Below are positions 21,120 through 31,887 of a stretch of DNA of 64,000 nt, in pieces. The stretch lies in the NCBI GenBank assembly GCA_002633025.1, contig NMRB01000879.1:139473-203472 (forward strand). The letters run 5' to 3'. The position numbers and the translations under genes were made by a program. The stretch's first letter is position 1. Every line of letters begins with the position of its first letter. The stretch comes from Notospermus geniculatus. Taxonomy: Eukaryota > Nemertea > Pilidiophora > Heteronemertea > Lineidae. The notes under the pieces were generated by a model. The model did no database searches. It had not been told where the DNA came from and was given only the letters and a program-made list of their open reading frames with translations.

Positions 21120-22370
21120 CAGGGGGCGCAATCTGTAGAAATGTAAAACAGGGGTATTTGAATTACCCGCCTGATGATGTCAGCATTTTCTGTCTCTGGA
21201 TGATGTCAAACTACTTTGTGTGGGCTTGTGCTGACATAAGTAAAAGCAAGAACAGCCTTTCTGCACAGCTCACCATGACCGCAAGGTTCTGCTCATTAGC
21301 TCACATCACAGTTGTTATCTTTTGTCTATTTTAGGCCTTGTGTTAGGCCTATATCCACTTTTTTGTGTGGTGGTTCAGAGATAAAGGTGAGTTGGAATTA
21401 TCAGAGACTGACTGTCAACAATTACAATGTAACTCCTTACCATCCGCTGTATGAGGCGCCATATGGGAATTTAATTGTTTACCAAAATTATTTGAAATAA
21501 TATCATTGTTTCAAACCATAAATGTACGTATTTTCACTTATTTCATCCAATAAAAGTATAAACAAAACCATGGAATTATTTTTAAAACCCAAATCAGGCG
21601 AATGCTCTTATCTGTGTATACACTGTAGTAGACGACATACATCCGGGTAGGTCACTAGAACAATGAGCATTCCCAGGAAATCTTATCTCGTGACCTAATT
21701 ACTGCAATTAACCACTACAAACCATACATTTTTGTGAAGTACACCTTTGAACCCTCCTGCCAATATACAAATATTTCTTCTGCAACATCTTTGAAAAATT
21801 TTGATAGCCTAATAAATTTTTTGAAAATTTTCTCCCAAAAAAAGGGAATAAAAAAGGGAACAAAAAAAGGGAATACATTTTTTTTGCTAAAAATTTCAAT
21901 ACATTCTGTTGCATATAGTCCTAGCTCTACAATGCATACAAGTTTTCAGCATTATCATAGCAAATAAACAGACCACTGGCATGTTTTCAAGAGTGACTCC
22001 AGGAACAATGGCCTACTAAGGTTTCATGTATGCCCCAGGCCAGGCTATTTTTGGAACAGCCTATGATTTATTTTTCTTCCAGCATCAATGACAACCTTGA
22101 ACTAATTACCTCAACCCACTTAGAACAGTGCCAGTGTACTCTGGTGGCCTGAATAGATGGTGCAAAGTTCTCCGCGGATAATTCAGTAGACCGCCGTATG
22201 TAACTAATAGGCGGTATACTTATGTGTGAGTAGATAGGCTGTAATGGGTTTTAAAACCATCAATTAGACTAAACACATGGTTTCATTCTATGAAACTTAC
22301 ACAACTTACACATATCACACATGCCACGTTCAATGAACACATAATTCAATTTACACCCACAGCCGAGTGG
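21120..22370. other. No gene seen
   Basis: AT-rich sequence with an A/G-rich tract at 21830-21880. No supported exon or bounded repeat. Confidence 0.5.
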
Positions 22371-22694
22371 TCTTAAAGGAAGGCTCCGGGCGTTAATATC
22401 CATTTATCATCCCCCAGTATCGATGCATCGGGGGGAAATATACATAACAACAAATTTTGACAAATATCCCCCACCCACTGCTTAGTCAGAAGGCGGAGAA
22501 ATTGTACCAGTATGGGCGCAGACATTTTGGTTGGTCACATGGTCTACGTTTACCGGAAATGACGACAACTATGCTATTCGCCGCCGTCATGCCGTCGCGT
22601 CATGCATGTACATGTAGCCTACGTCATGACACTGCTGTGGGGTGTATTGCTGATCATCCATGTCATCATCTTCTGTTTTTGTGTGAGTTTCAAC

Positions 22695-25600
22695 ATGCCT
22701 TACTGCATCGCGCAGTTTTGCCACAATGGAGATAAAAATAATCCCAGAAAAGCACATTTTCACCGGCTGCCGAACAGGCAGAAGTATCCGCAACGTTGGT
22801 TGCACTGGGTGACAAAATGTGGCCGGCCACCCGCCGTTGTAAAAAATGCACAGGCGTGCGTGTGCAGCGAACACTTCTGTGAGGAGGACTATGAAAATAT
22901 TGGCCAGTTCAAAGCAGGACTAGCAAAGCTGCCACTCCTGAAACCAGACGCCGTACCTACGGTGTTTGCAAAGCCAGACACACCACCGTCCCAGAAACCT
23001 ACAGCAAAATCTCCGTCAGACAGTGCAAAAAGGAGGAGACAGCGAAGGGAAGCTCGGAACAAAGCAAAGGTAGGCTAGGCTAGCTTGCTAGGCCTAGGCC
23101 TCGAGGGCTAGGCCGCATGCAAGTTTCCTGATTCATCATGTCTACTCTAGGCCTAACGTTACTACCAGTCATTGAGTTGGCCTAGGCCTAGTTCATAGTT
23201 GCACAGGCACAGTCAGTCCCAGCTAGGCTAGGCCTACACTGTGCTGTGTTGGGCACAGGCGTGAGTTGACGCAATGTGTGAATAGTTGCAGAGAAAACAA
23301 CCCGTTTTACTGACATTGACAACCTCTGGAAAAGTTTTTTTCACACATTGCGTCAAGCCTATCATGCTATTCTCAGTTTCACAACGACATTTTGTGACAT
23401 AAGTGTAGCCTACGTAGGCCTATGTGTGGGCCCTGTTGATTGATGCAGGCTGCAGTTGGAACTATTTGGGGTACCAGGACAATTGCTCACTGGAAACTGC
23501 CCCCCCCCCCCCCCAACTGCCCCCAGCAATTGCCCCCATACATGTAGGACAATTCCCCCTATGACAACTGCCCCCAGACAATGCCCCCCCCCCAGAACAA
23601 CTGCCCCCCCCCCGACAATGGTCCCCTGGGACAACTGCCCCCCCCCCGGGCAATACCCCACAGGTCAACTGTCAAGGTCCAGGGGGCAGTTGTCCTGGGG
23701 GAATTCAAAATGTCTGGGGGCAGTTGTCCTAAGGGGGCAATTGTCCAGGGGGTAGTTGTCCAAGGGGCAGTTGTCCTAAGGGGCAATTGTCTGGGGCAGT
23801 TGTCCGGGGGGGACTTGTCCTAGAACCCTATTTGGCCCATCCGAACATGAAGGCTGTATTGTACATTCACATGTCATATGTATGCATATTGTAGGCCTAT
23901 CTATGGCATCATAACTTTCAAATCAGCCATATCGTCAATGACAATTTCTTTTTAGGTTGTTAGAGAGCTAATACTGACACCCCCAGAGAGTTCTCATGAG
24001 AATGGTACCGGTGGTGTTGAGGATACACCTTCAACATCCTGTGATGACTTGGACATTGAGCCAACCCTGGATACTAGCATAGCATTGCAGGGTTCATACA
24101 GGTGCTTGAAATCCTTGAATATCAATGAATTTTAGGAATAATTTCTCCAGGACCTGGAATATCCTTGAATTCTGACAAATCTTTAAAATGTCAATGAAAG
24201 TCCTTACATTTTCATCATTGCTGACAATGAATGGCATCGTTCATCCGTTGATTATTTGCTCACATGCTCATTCTTTCCGAAGTTTTGATGACTCTGGGGT
24301 TTTGTTTTGTCAAGATGCCGGGAAATACCCACCCTGGCATACAAATTTGATGAAAATGTCCTTGAATTTTGCTGAAATCAGACCTTGAAAGTCCTTAAAA
24401 AGTCCTTGAAATTTGAGAGCCTAAAGGTGTATGAACCCTGGCATTGGAAGATGCCAACAGCCCAGTTCCAGGAGATGCACCTGTCGCCATGGATGTAGAT
24501 AAATTTCACTGCACATGTTGCAGACATGCTAGTTCCATCGCTGATGAGTAAATTTTCAAAGGTATATCCCATCAATAAATAGAACCCTGCAAAGCAAGGG
24601 TAAAGAAAATTGTCCCCTATTGTGGTCATCACCATAAGACCATGGAGGGGTGAAATAATTATTTTATACCTCCATGATTAAAAGACAGAAGTAGGAAATA
24701 CCCTGGCTTCGTCACTCTCCCCCTTCGGGTAGACTAGGAATGGAATAATAATGCGATGTACTGGAACTGACGCAATTGTGAAGAAAGTTGAATAGTTTGT
24801 AGAGGAAAGCATTTTTTTTCTAATAGATCATGAATATTGTCAGTTGGTGGTGTAATGGTTATTTTGTGCTATCTTATAATTTCAGATGCCTCAACCCAAA
24901 CTCATGGACTAGATTTGTACTACAGCCAACCTGTCAGCTCAGACTTGCTTTGTTCAATTATTGCTAAAGACCATTCATATCACATTAAGAACCCTGTGAA
25001 TGTAACTCCAAGCATCAACAGCGTAGTGCAGGCGATGCAAGCCTGTTCTGTGACCAAGGACCGTGTTCATGATCAGGGTGGTGTCACTGGAATGATAAAT
25101 GGAGAGATTTCCAACTTCAGTGATGTCACTGCTGCTACGGTTTCTTGTAACTCTGCTCCTTTGGATAGTGATGGGTCTATCTCCCTCAGTCTCAGTGTTA
25201 TACCACCTCAGGACTGTTATGTAGAATGTGAGTCGGAGGAGGAAGACATATTTTCGGATGACAAAAATGACCAGGATTATGAACCCTCTGAAACGTCTGC
25301 ATCAGATGAATCTGATTTAAGTGAGAGTGAGGTGTGTGAAGATGATAACTGTGCTGTCTTTGTTCCACCTAGCTGTATTTCAGATGAGCGTAAATTCATT
25401 GTATTTGAGTCCTCTTTGATGGACCTGTTTCAGAAATGCCAGAAACCAGGATGCTCAGCAGAAGAAAAGGAAACAAGTAAAGTATTGTCAGGCTCCAGAT
25501 TGATTGTGAAGACTAAATGCAGTTCTGGATGTAACTATACTTGGTCCTCACAACCAGTGCTGCACAAGATGGGTGCTGGCAACCTCCTACTCTCTGCTGC

Positions 25601-26849
25601 CATCCTGTTTTCTGGTAGCACTTATGCAAAAGTACAAGACATTTGTCAGATCTTGAAGCTTCCAATTCTGGGTGAAAGCCAGTTCTATGCCATTCAGAAA
25701 AGGTACTTATTTCCAGTTGTAAATGAAAGTTGGATTTCCTCCCAGATGGCAGTTTTGGATGGGTTGGCAGGTGAGAGTTCCATTGAAATGTGTGGTGATG
25801 GGCGTTGTGATAGCCCAGGACACTCAGCAAAATATGGGACGTACACCCTGATGCATAGTGAGCGTGGGCTTGTTGTAGATTTTTGTGTTCTAAGTATTGG
25901 TGACCCTACAGTTAAGAACTCCAATGCTATGGAGCCTAAGGGTCTCAAGCAATGCTTAGAAAACGTGGAGGAGAAGGGGATAAAGATAGCTGTTCTTGCC
26001 ACAGATAGACACAAAACCATTCGTAAAATCATGAGAGTGAATTTTGCATCCATAAACCACCAGTTCGATGTATGGCACTTCGTTAAGTCTTTTGTCAAGA
26101 AAGTGGTGAAAATTTGTGGTAAAAAGAAGACCCATGCTCCACTCCTTAGTTGGATACCATCTATCACTAACCACTTCTGGTGGTGTGCAGCGACCTGTGG
26201 TGGTGATGTCAATGTACTCCGGGAAAAATGGGAGTCGGTGATTTACCATACTGCCAACATCCATTCATGGGATGGCAAGACACACTTTCATGCATGTGCC
26301 CATGAACCTATCTCTGATGAGGAGAAACGTGAAATTGAATGGCTCCGTGTTGGCTCTGTACCTCATGATGCTCTTGTGAAAGTTGTAAAAAACAAAGACC
26401 TCACAAAAGACCTACAGCAATGCACTATGTTCTGTCATACAGGGCAGTTGGAAGTATATCACTCAATGATGTTGAAATATGTGCCCAAGAGGCAGCACTT
26501 TTCATATGAAGGAATGGTTGCCCGTACTCAGTTAGCCGCCATAGACCACAACCATAATGCAGGGAGACCCCAAGCCAAAACCAGTGCTGGTGAACTGAGG
26601 TACAGTGTTGTATGCCCCAAGTCCCAGACTAAGAATCGAAAATGGGTAGCCAAATCTATCAGTGTAGATAAGGATTACAGTTTCCGGGATGATATGATGA
26701 GAGAAGTGGTCTTGATGAGACAGCATGGTCTAAATAAAACCAGAGCTGTATTGCCTGAAATTTGCTCCAACATTGCCCCCATTGAAAAACCTGACAAGGC
26801 TGAAGTGATTGCTCGGACTTCACAGTTAACACGGTTCGCTTCAAAATAA
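22695..26849 (+). CDS. THAP-domain Kolobok transposase
   Basis: Exon 1 (22695-23069, donor GTAGGC) encodes a THAP zinc finger: MPYCIAQFCHNGDK, HFHRLP, a Trp after PQR, and VCSEHFCEEDYE. A basic tail follows. Exon 2 (from 23956, acceptor TTTTTAG, phase 0) continues VVRELILTPPESS and is cut by a MITE at 24088-24440, then resumes to about 24547. Exon 3 (24886-26849) has about 654 open codons. It begins with an acidic region and then the transposase core: GDGRCDSPGHSAKYGTYTLM, AVLATDRHKTIRKIM, HQFDVWHFVKS, WIPSITNHFWW, and near the end FCHTGQLEVYHSMMLKYVPK, ARTQLAAIDHNHN. DNA binding by THAP and cut-and-paste by the core are family knowledge. The exon 2-3 phases do not agree, so a small exon or an indel is missing. 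Confidence 0.78.
23450..23830. repeat. GGGGCAGTTGTCC minisatellite, two opposed halves
   Basis: About ten short C-rich units (AACTGCCCCC) in the left half are followed after about 23660 by complementary G-rich units (GGGGGCAGTTGTCC). The halves could fold on each other, and the G-runs could form quadruplexes. It lies in intron 1 of the transposase gene. Confidence 0.85.
24088..24440. mobile_element. 353-bp MITE inserted in exon 2 of the Kolobok gene
   Basis: The ends CAGGGTTCATAC and GTATGAACCCTG are exact complements. GCATTG flanks both sides (24082-24087 and 24441-24446). The interior is rich in TCCTTGAA. The flanking codons join in frame as TSIALEDANSP if insert and one duplication are ignored; with the insert, a stop follows within 20 codons. 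Confidence 0.85.
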
Positions 26850-26941
26850 ATTATGACCGTGTTGTAAGAGACTGAAGGGTGGGAGTACAGATTTGTCATT
26901 TTGGGGCATTGATGGGTGCCAAATTCAGACAGTTTTCATGA

Positions 26942-27196
26942 TAATGCATGGGTCATATGAATCAAGACTAGCAAATGCTTGAAGCGCCCAGGCCTTGTCT
27001 GTTGAGTCTAGTGAAAAACTGCTCGGCTCAGAACAATACAGCATTATTGTTCTCAGGGGAGCAGTTTTTCACTCGCCTCAGAAGACAAGGCCTACTTTTA
27101 CTTCAGATTTGTACAGCATTGCCTAGTGAATTATAATTGCAAAATCCAAGCAAAAGCATTAACTAGTCTTTATTCATATGACCCAATAATGCAGGT
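26942..27196. repeat. Foldback repeat downstream of the transposase
   Basis: An outer pair (GGGTCATATGAATCAAGACTAG and its complement) encloses an inner pair (AGGCCTTGTCT, AGTGAAAAACTGCTC, AGAACAATA). The right arm has about 55 extra bases. It lies between the 3' ends of the two Kolobok genes. Confidence 0.8.
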
Positions 27197-27362
27197 CAAA
27201 TGATTCAAAGATTCTTCAAAAAATTTCACTTTTATTTTGAAGAAAATAATGAATGATTCAATGTCCGTATTAATGAATAAATATTCAATGAATTTCATTG
27301 ACTCTTTCATTCATTCCTTCTCTGTCTTTTAACATGACATGGCAGTGAGTTAGAGTCACGCA

Positions 27363-28404
27363 TTACAAGGGAAATGCAGCTTCATCCTCAGATTCCACTT
27401 CTCGGAAACCAACATAGATTCCATCTGGGGAAGGGAACTCTCTTCTAATCCGATTGACCACACATGACGAAATGGCCTTCCTAACTCTTCGCCCCAGTCT
27501 CTGATGGACCCACCAAGTGAACTGGCGGTAAGCTGCCAGTCGGAATGTCCTGCAACAATGACAAGTTCTCAATTTGAGTGTGATACAAATATTTTTTAAT
27601 CACATTCAAAAAAGACACCCGAGTACTACATGTATGCTGGGTGATGTCTGGACCCCCACCACTGCCATGACTGCAGAATGTCTGGGAACAAAGCCATGGT
27701 GCAGATGGAAGGGTAGGCCTATGCCTACATAAGTAGGCCTACGGTAATGTTCCTTCTAACGCATGTCATCGGAAAGAATAACTAGGCTAGGTCCTTATGT
27801 TGTAGGCCTATGTGGCAAACATGTCAAACGGTCTTGCCTATTCTTAATGGGCTCTTCCAAACTCCTTTTTTTGACGTCTTTCATGGCGACTAGGGCGGTC
27901 CTTAGAATATCCTTATCCAATACAATGGTATCAAACTTGTGATGCTGCAAGATGCAGTCCAAATCATCACGGAAAAGTTTTTCTTCCAACTCCCGAAGTT
28001 CATGACAGCAAAAGTTCGAGAGGGGATCAGGCATGTAAACACAGTTATCACAACGATCCCAGGTGTCGGCACTCCGGCCAACACGAGCCTCAAAGTTAAT
28101 GTCATCTGTGAAGACATCCTCGTCGAAAAAGTCCACACGTTCCTCTTGTTGCTCCTGGTCTTGGCATGCGTGGGGTGCCTCTTCCATGTCTTCACCGGCA
28201 ACCCTTGGCCGAGGCCTACCGACTCTTGGCTCGAAGCGGTAGGCCTATGGTTGTATCCCATCACATGTCAGTGTACCGGTAGGCCTAGGCCATGTAGGCC
28301 TCGCGCCATCACGCTCATCCTCCTCGATCTGATCGTTTAGGGTTGCTAATATATCTTCCTGCAGCTGGTCAAGTGAGGAATCTGAGTCGTATCCTTCAGC
28401 CATC
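27363..28404 (-). CDS. P2X7-type ballast-domain-like cysteine-rich protein
   Basis: The gene starts at ATG 28404 (MAEGYDSDSSLDQLQEDILA). After an acidic stretch it has TWDRCDNCVYMPDPLSNFCC (about 28075-28015) and CILQHHKFDTIVLDKDILR. Exon 2 (27549-27363) reads FRLAAYRQFTWWVHQRLGRR then SCVVNRIRREFPSPDGIYVG and stops at 27363. This Cys-rich unit plus the R-IR-(E/K)FP ending is the pattern of the intracellular C-terminal ballast region of P2X7 receptors. That region is also found in proteins without a channel, and no channel segment is seen here. The exons join in phase 2 across a GC-AG intron (27837-27550) to make NRTFRLAAYRQF. An in-frame TAG occurs near 28253 in a TAGGCCTA tract, so a small intron or a defect lies there. 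Confidence 0.7.
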
Positions 28405-28993
28405 GTGATAATTCAGATAAAACGATAGGCCTACGCTGACATGGCTGAGAATAGCCCCACTGGCATGAATGGCCACGAGCACATGTCATGCATGTGGGCG
28501 CGGCGCGGCGTGCTTGACGTTGCGTCAGTCGTGTAGCATACATGACGTAGACTGCCAGCTGACAGTCATGCGGCCTGGGCAAAATGGCGGCTCCCTTATT
28601 GGATTACTTTCGTTTCTACCGTCATGGGATTATTAATTTTTTTCCGATAATTTTTTTGTGAATGGAAGAATAACAACATACTTCAATTCGAGGCGGGGTT
28701 TATGTCATAAATCGATAAGTGGAGTTTTCCTTTAAGTGCGAATAGCACGGTATTTTTGGATAAAATCTTGCATAGACTACCAACATCCAAAGTAAAACCA
28801 CGTGACCCACCTATGCCAGTGTAATGTGTGAGAATGTCCCCGTATGACAATGCCCGCTTTATTGTTCGGAGGACACTCAAGTACAGAAAGACATGTTCAT
28901 CAGTGCCTCATTGTCACGTTGCCGCTTATTCCGCCAATCTTTTGCTTGAGGGCATTGGCAAACGGGGGGGAGGGGGCAGTGAAAAACACTACA

Positions 28994-29162
28994 CAGGTGT
29001 AACTGTAAAGAATGTCCCCTGTAAAAAGTGTCCACTTCAATTGTTCCATGACGGATTAAGGTGTATGGCTATTGAAACCAATCGCGAGAGATTAGAATGT
29101 AACTAGGATCGCGTGTTGCCAGGACGGTTTTTCAGTAGGGACATTCTTTCCCTTCACACCTG
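28994..29162. mobile_element. MITE, AGGTGTAA family
   Basis: It starts CAGGTGTAACTGTAAAGAATG and ends CATTCTTTCCCTTCACACCTG, with the family core in between in the opposite orientation to the 45.6-kb copy. Confidence 0.8.
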
Positions 29163-29564
29163 TAGGCTTGTTTCTACACTCTATCTGTCACAAAACTCTT
29201 TTTCAGGCCTACTGAACATCATCGAGCTTGTTCACGATCTATACAGGTCATGACTGATAAAATCTGTACGGTGTTGGTACCTCCATTCCCATTTCAGCAA
29301 GTAAGGCAGACGTGCAAATTTGTCCAACTCTGAAAAACGGCGAAGTCGCCCCCTCCCCAGTAAAGTCACCCACGACGGCATTGGTTCCAAAACAGAATTC
29401 CGATAACAAGGTCTACTGGTTGAAGCTAAATTGAGCGTGTAGGCTATACCTCGTTGCGGATATACTTGTTGCGGCCAAATTTGCCTTTTGGTGACTTGGC
29501 CTGTGACGACAGTCTTTGAAACTGCGGTGGGCACGTACCTACGGTGAGCTGCTTACATCACTAG

Positions 29565-30178
29565 TGTCACGAGTTGTGTCATTGCAGTCATTGGGAATCA
29601 GTTTCCTACTGGCATTGTGTCCCTTTGTTCGGTATTGTTAGATGTGTTAGGATATTCTAGGAAAGAATGTTCGTTTCCCTACTGAGCATTTTCGTCAGGA
29701 CATTCCAGGAAAGAATGTTCGTTTCTCGATTGCGGTCGATGCCCAATTGCCGGAGTGGCCACTCTTTGGTAATCTATTTTACCTTTTTGGTATAAAAGCT
29801 GGGCGGGTCGAGCCGCATATTACTCCACCCGTTGGTCGCTGTCGGAGGCGCTTGTCGCCTGTTATTTGCGCTGAAGGCATGCCACAGTATGCACCATAGA
29901 GCAAACAGGGAGTCACAGTCGTTGATATTTCCGTGTCTCAGTAAGTACATGTAGGACTTCAGTCTAGGCCTATTTCCCGAGTTGCATATTTCTAAATCTG
30001 TCGGTGATATAAATACTTAGTATCTCTGGTTTGTTATTGCAGGCACGGCTGTTTCCTTTGGAAACTCGACACTCAAATGTCCAGAATGACATCTGTATCG
30101 CATTGATTTACGTCTAAGAATAAACGAATCTACGGGAAAACGTCTCCTCATCCTTGGCTCCGGCCGCCATTCGTGACA
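29565..30178 (+). mobile_element. 5' LTR of a Gypsy-like retrotransposon
   Basis: The 614-bp block begins TGTCACGA and ends TCGTGACA, a perfect 8-base terminal inversion. A TATAAAA is at 29791-29797 and AATAAA at 30119-30124. A primer-binding site follows two to three bases after its end, and a gag gene starts 370 bp downstream. No second LTR was found, so the element is truncated at its 3' side. Confidence 0.75.
29791..29797 (+). promoter_or_regulatory. LTR TATA box
   Basis: TATAAAA within the LTR, followed by GC-rich sequence, is the likely core promoter. Confidence 0.5.
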
Positions 30179-30181
30179 TTT

Positions 30182-30199
30182 TGGCGACCCCGGCAGGAC
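30182..30199 (+). promoter_or_regulatory. tRNA primer-binding site
   Basis: TGGCGACCCCGGCAGGAC begins with TGG, the complement of tRNA CCA, directly after the LTR. I do not assign the tRNA. Confidence 0.6.
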
Positions 30200-30546
30200 C
30201 AGTCCAGCGGCGGCAGTGTACGTGGTCCGGTGGCAGTTATCGGCAGTATCACACCAGCCCAGCGGCAGTCTCGTATTCGGCAGACACAGCAGTCCGTGGC
30301 AGTTTATAAAACCTCGTCCAAGTGAAATGCTGTATGGCTCGTCGAGCGGGAGGATCCTTCGTCCGACATTGACGGCACGTGACAGTTTGGTGAGATGTAT
30401 CCTGTAACAGTTTAGGGACATTTTTTGTTTCAAAGTCAAGTTTAGTTACTTAGTAGTTACATTGGTTTTTAACAGCCGTGCTGAGGAGGTCTAAGGTATT
30501 AGGCCTATAGTTTATTTGTTGTTGAAGACCAAGAAGAGGCATAGTC

Positions 30547-31887
30547 ATGTCTGCTAAGCTTTTTCAAGAGTTCAGCGGAATTGGTGAAAAGTTAGGCATA
30601 ATAGGTGAGGCGCTGCTAGAATTTGTGAAGGGTGAAGTAGATAGGTTTAGGAAGCAAGAGGCTGACGAACAGGCTCGTGCATTGGAGGAGAAAAAGCGTG
30701 ACGATGATATGAAGCGCGAAGAGCGCAGGTTAAACCGTGAACATGAACGCGTAATGCAGGAACTGAAAGTTCAGGAGGAGTCTGAGCGAGCTAAGGCTCT
30801 CGCTGTTCCTCCACCCCCGGTGGTTGCTCCGCATGACCCAGCAGTTTTTAAGATGCGTGCCCCTGAGATCCCTAAATTCGATGAAAAACGCGATGACATC
30901 GATGCGTACATCGAACGCTTTGAGCGCATTGCACAGCAACAGAAATGGGGAAAACCGGAGTGGTTGTTCCGCCTCAGTACAATTCTGACTGGGAAAGCAC
31001 TCGAGGTGTATACCCAGATGAATGCAACCGATGCCACTGACTACGATAAAGTAAAAACTGAATTGCTTAAACGTTATCAAAACACCGAAGAGGGTTATCG
31101 TACGAAGTTTCGGGATGCTAAACCTGATAAAAGTGAAAATTCCACCCAATTTGTTGCTCGCATTGGGCGATATTTGAATAGATGGGTAGCACTATCCAAG
31201 GCTCCGCGGTCATTTGAAGGTTTGGTAGACCTGCTCCTGCGCGAAAAATTTATTAACGCCAGTCCCAAAGCGCTTGGTTTATTTCTAAAGGAAAGGGTCC
31301 CTGGTAATATAACCGAGATGGCACAATTAGCTGACAGGTACATTGAGGCGCACGGGGGTAGTTCTGTCTATAATAGCGGGAACAACAAGCCGAGGCGGCA
31401 AAACTTTCAGAACGGTCACGGGTCTGGTGGTAATCCTGGAGGCTCCCGTAGTGAGAATAATGAATCGGGGGTAAAGTCGGAGGGTGGTAGCAAAAAGTCA
31501 GAAAATTCCGGTCCAAAGTTGGATTACTCTCGAAAGGGGTGCTGGGGATGTGGCAGCAAATTTCATAGGTGGGGAGACTGTAAGTTTAACCCAAAGAATG
31601 AGGTGTCAAAAGTCAAATCGGGGGGTCAGCCTGTTAAGAATATAGCTGGTTATGTTGGTGAACAGCATCAAACAAATAATTCTGACGAGGGAAAATGTCG
31701 AAATTGTACGTGCCATGTGGGCACTAGTACATTATCAGCAATCACGGAAAAATCCATAATCACACTGCGCATGTGCAGAACAAGCCTCCCGCAGGATGTA
31801 CTACGAATGTACAGGATGGTTTGTTTACATGCTCATAGCAGGCGGTGGGGAACAGCTACGTCGTTTCTTGGCTTCTCCATTGAATAA
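30547..31887 (+). CDS. Gag protein of a Gypsy-like LTR retrotransposon
   Basis: From ATG 30547 the protein has a long charged coiled-coil (about residues 35-85). A retroviral-type capsid region follows: PEIPKFDEKRDDIDAYIERF, LSTILTGKALEVYTQ, DYDKVKTELLKRYQNTEEGY, then ITEMAQLADRYIEAHGG. Next comes a Gly/Asn/Ser-rich linker and one zinc knuckle CWGCGSKFHRWGDC (C-x2-C-x4-H-x4-C, about residue 333). After about 31710 the sequence no longer looks like gag, and no protease, RT or integrase follows, so the element seems cut there. The ORF stop at 31887 is probably not the original end. Gag would assemble particles around the RNA. Confidence 0.85.
   Translation: MSAKLFQEFSGIGEKLGIIGEALLEFVKGEVDRFRKQEADEQARALEEKKRDDDMKREERRLNREHERVMQELKVQEESERAKALAVPPPPVVAPHDPAVFKMRAPEIPKFDEKRDDIDAYIERFERIAQQQKWGKPEWLFRLSTILTGKALEVYTQMNATDATDYDKVKTELLKRYQNTEEGYRTKFRDAKPDKSENSTQFVARIGRYLNRWVALSKAPRSFEGLVDLLLREKFINASPKALGLFLKERVPGNITEMAQLADRYIEAHGGSSVYNSGNNKPRRQNFQNGHGSGGNPGGSRSENNESGVKSEGGSKKSENSGPKLDYSRKGCWGCGSKFHRWGDCKFNPKNEVSKVKSGGQPVKNIAGYVGEQHQTNNSDEGKCRNCTCHVGTSTLSAITEKSIITLRMCRTSLPQDVLRMYRMVCLHAHSRRWGTATSFLGFSIE

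Larger units (their letters stand above)
22373..28735. mobile_element. Kolobok element with two convergent genes
   Basis: TTAA at 22373-22376 is followed by AGGAAGGCTCC. At the right, GGAGTTTTCCT precedes TTAA at 28732-28735, so the ends match as AGGAA(G/A)(G/A)CTCC with TTAA duplication. TTAA targets and THAP-bearing transposases are known traits of Kolobok. Inside are the transposase gene (+, 22695-26849), a foldback repeat, and a ballast-domain-like gene (-, 28404-27363). The terminal repeats are short (9 of 11 bases agree), so the exact ends are the least certain point. Confidence 0.62.
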
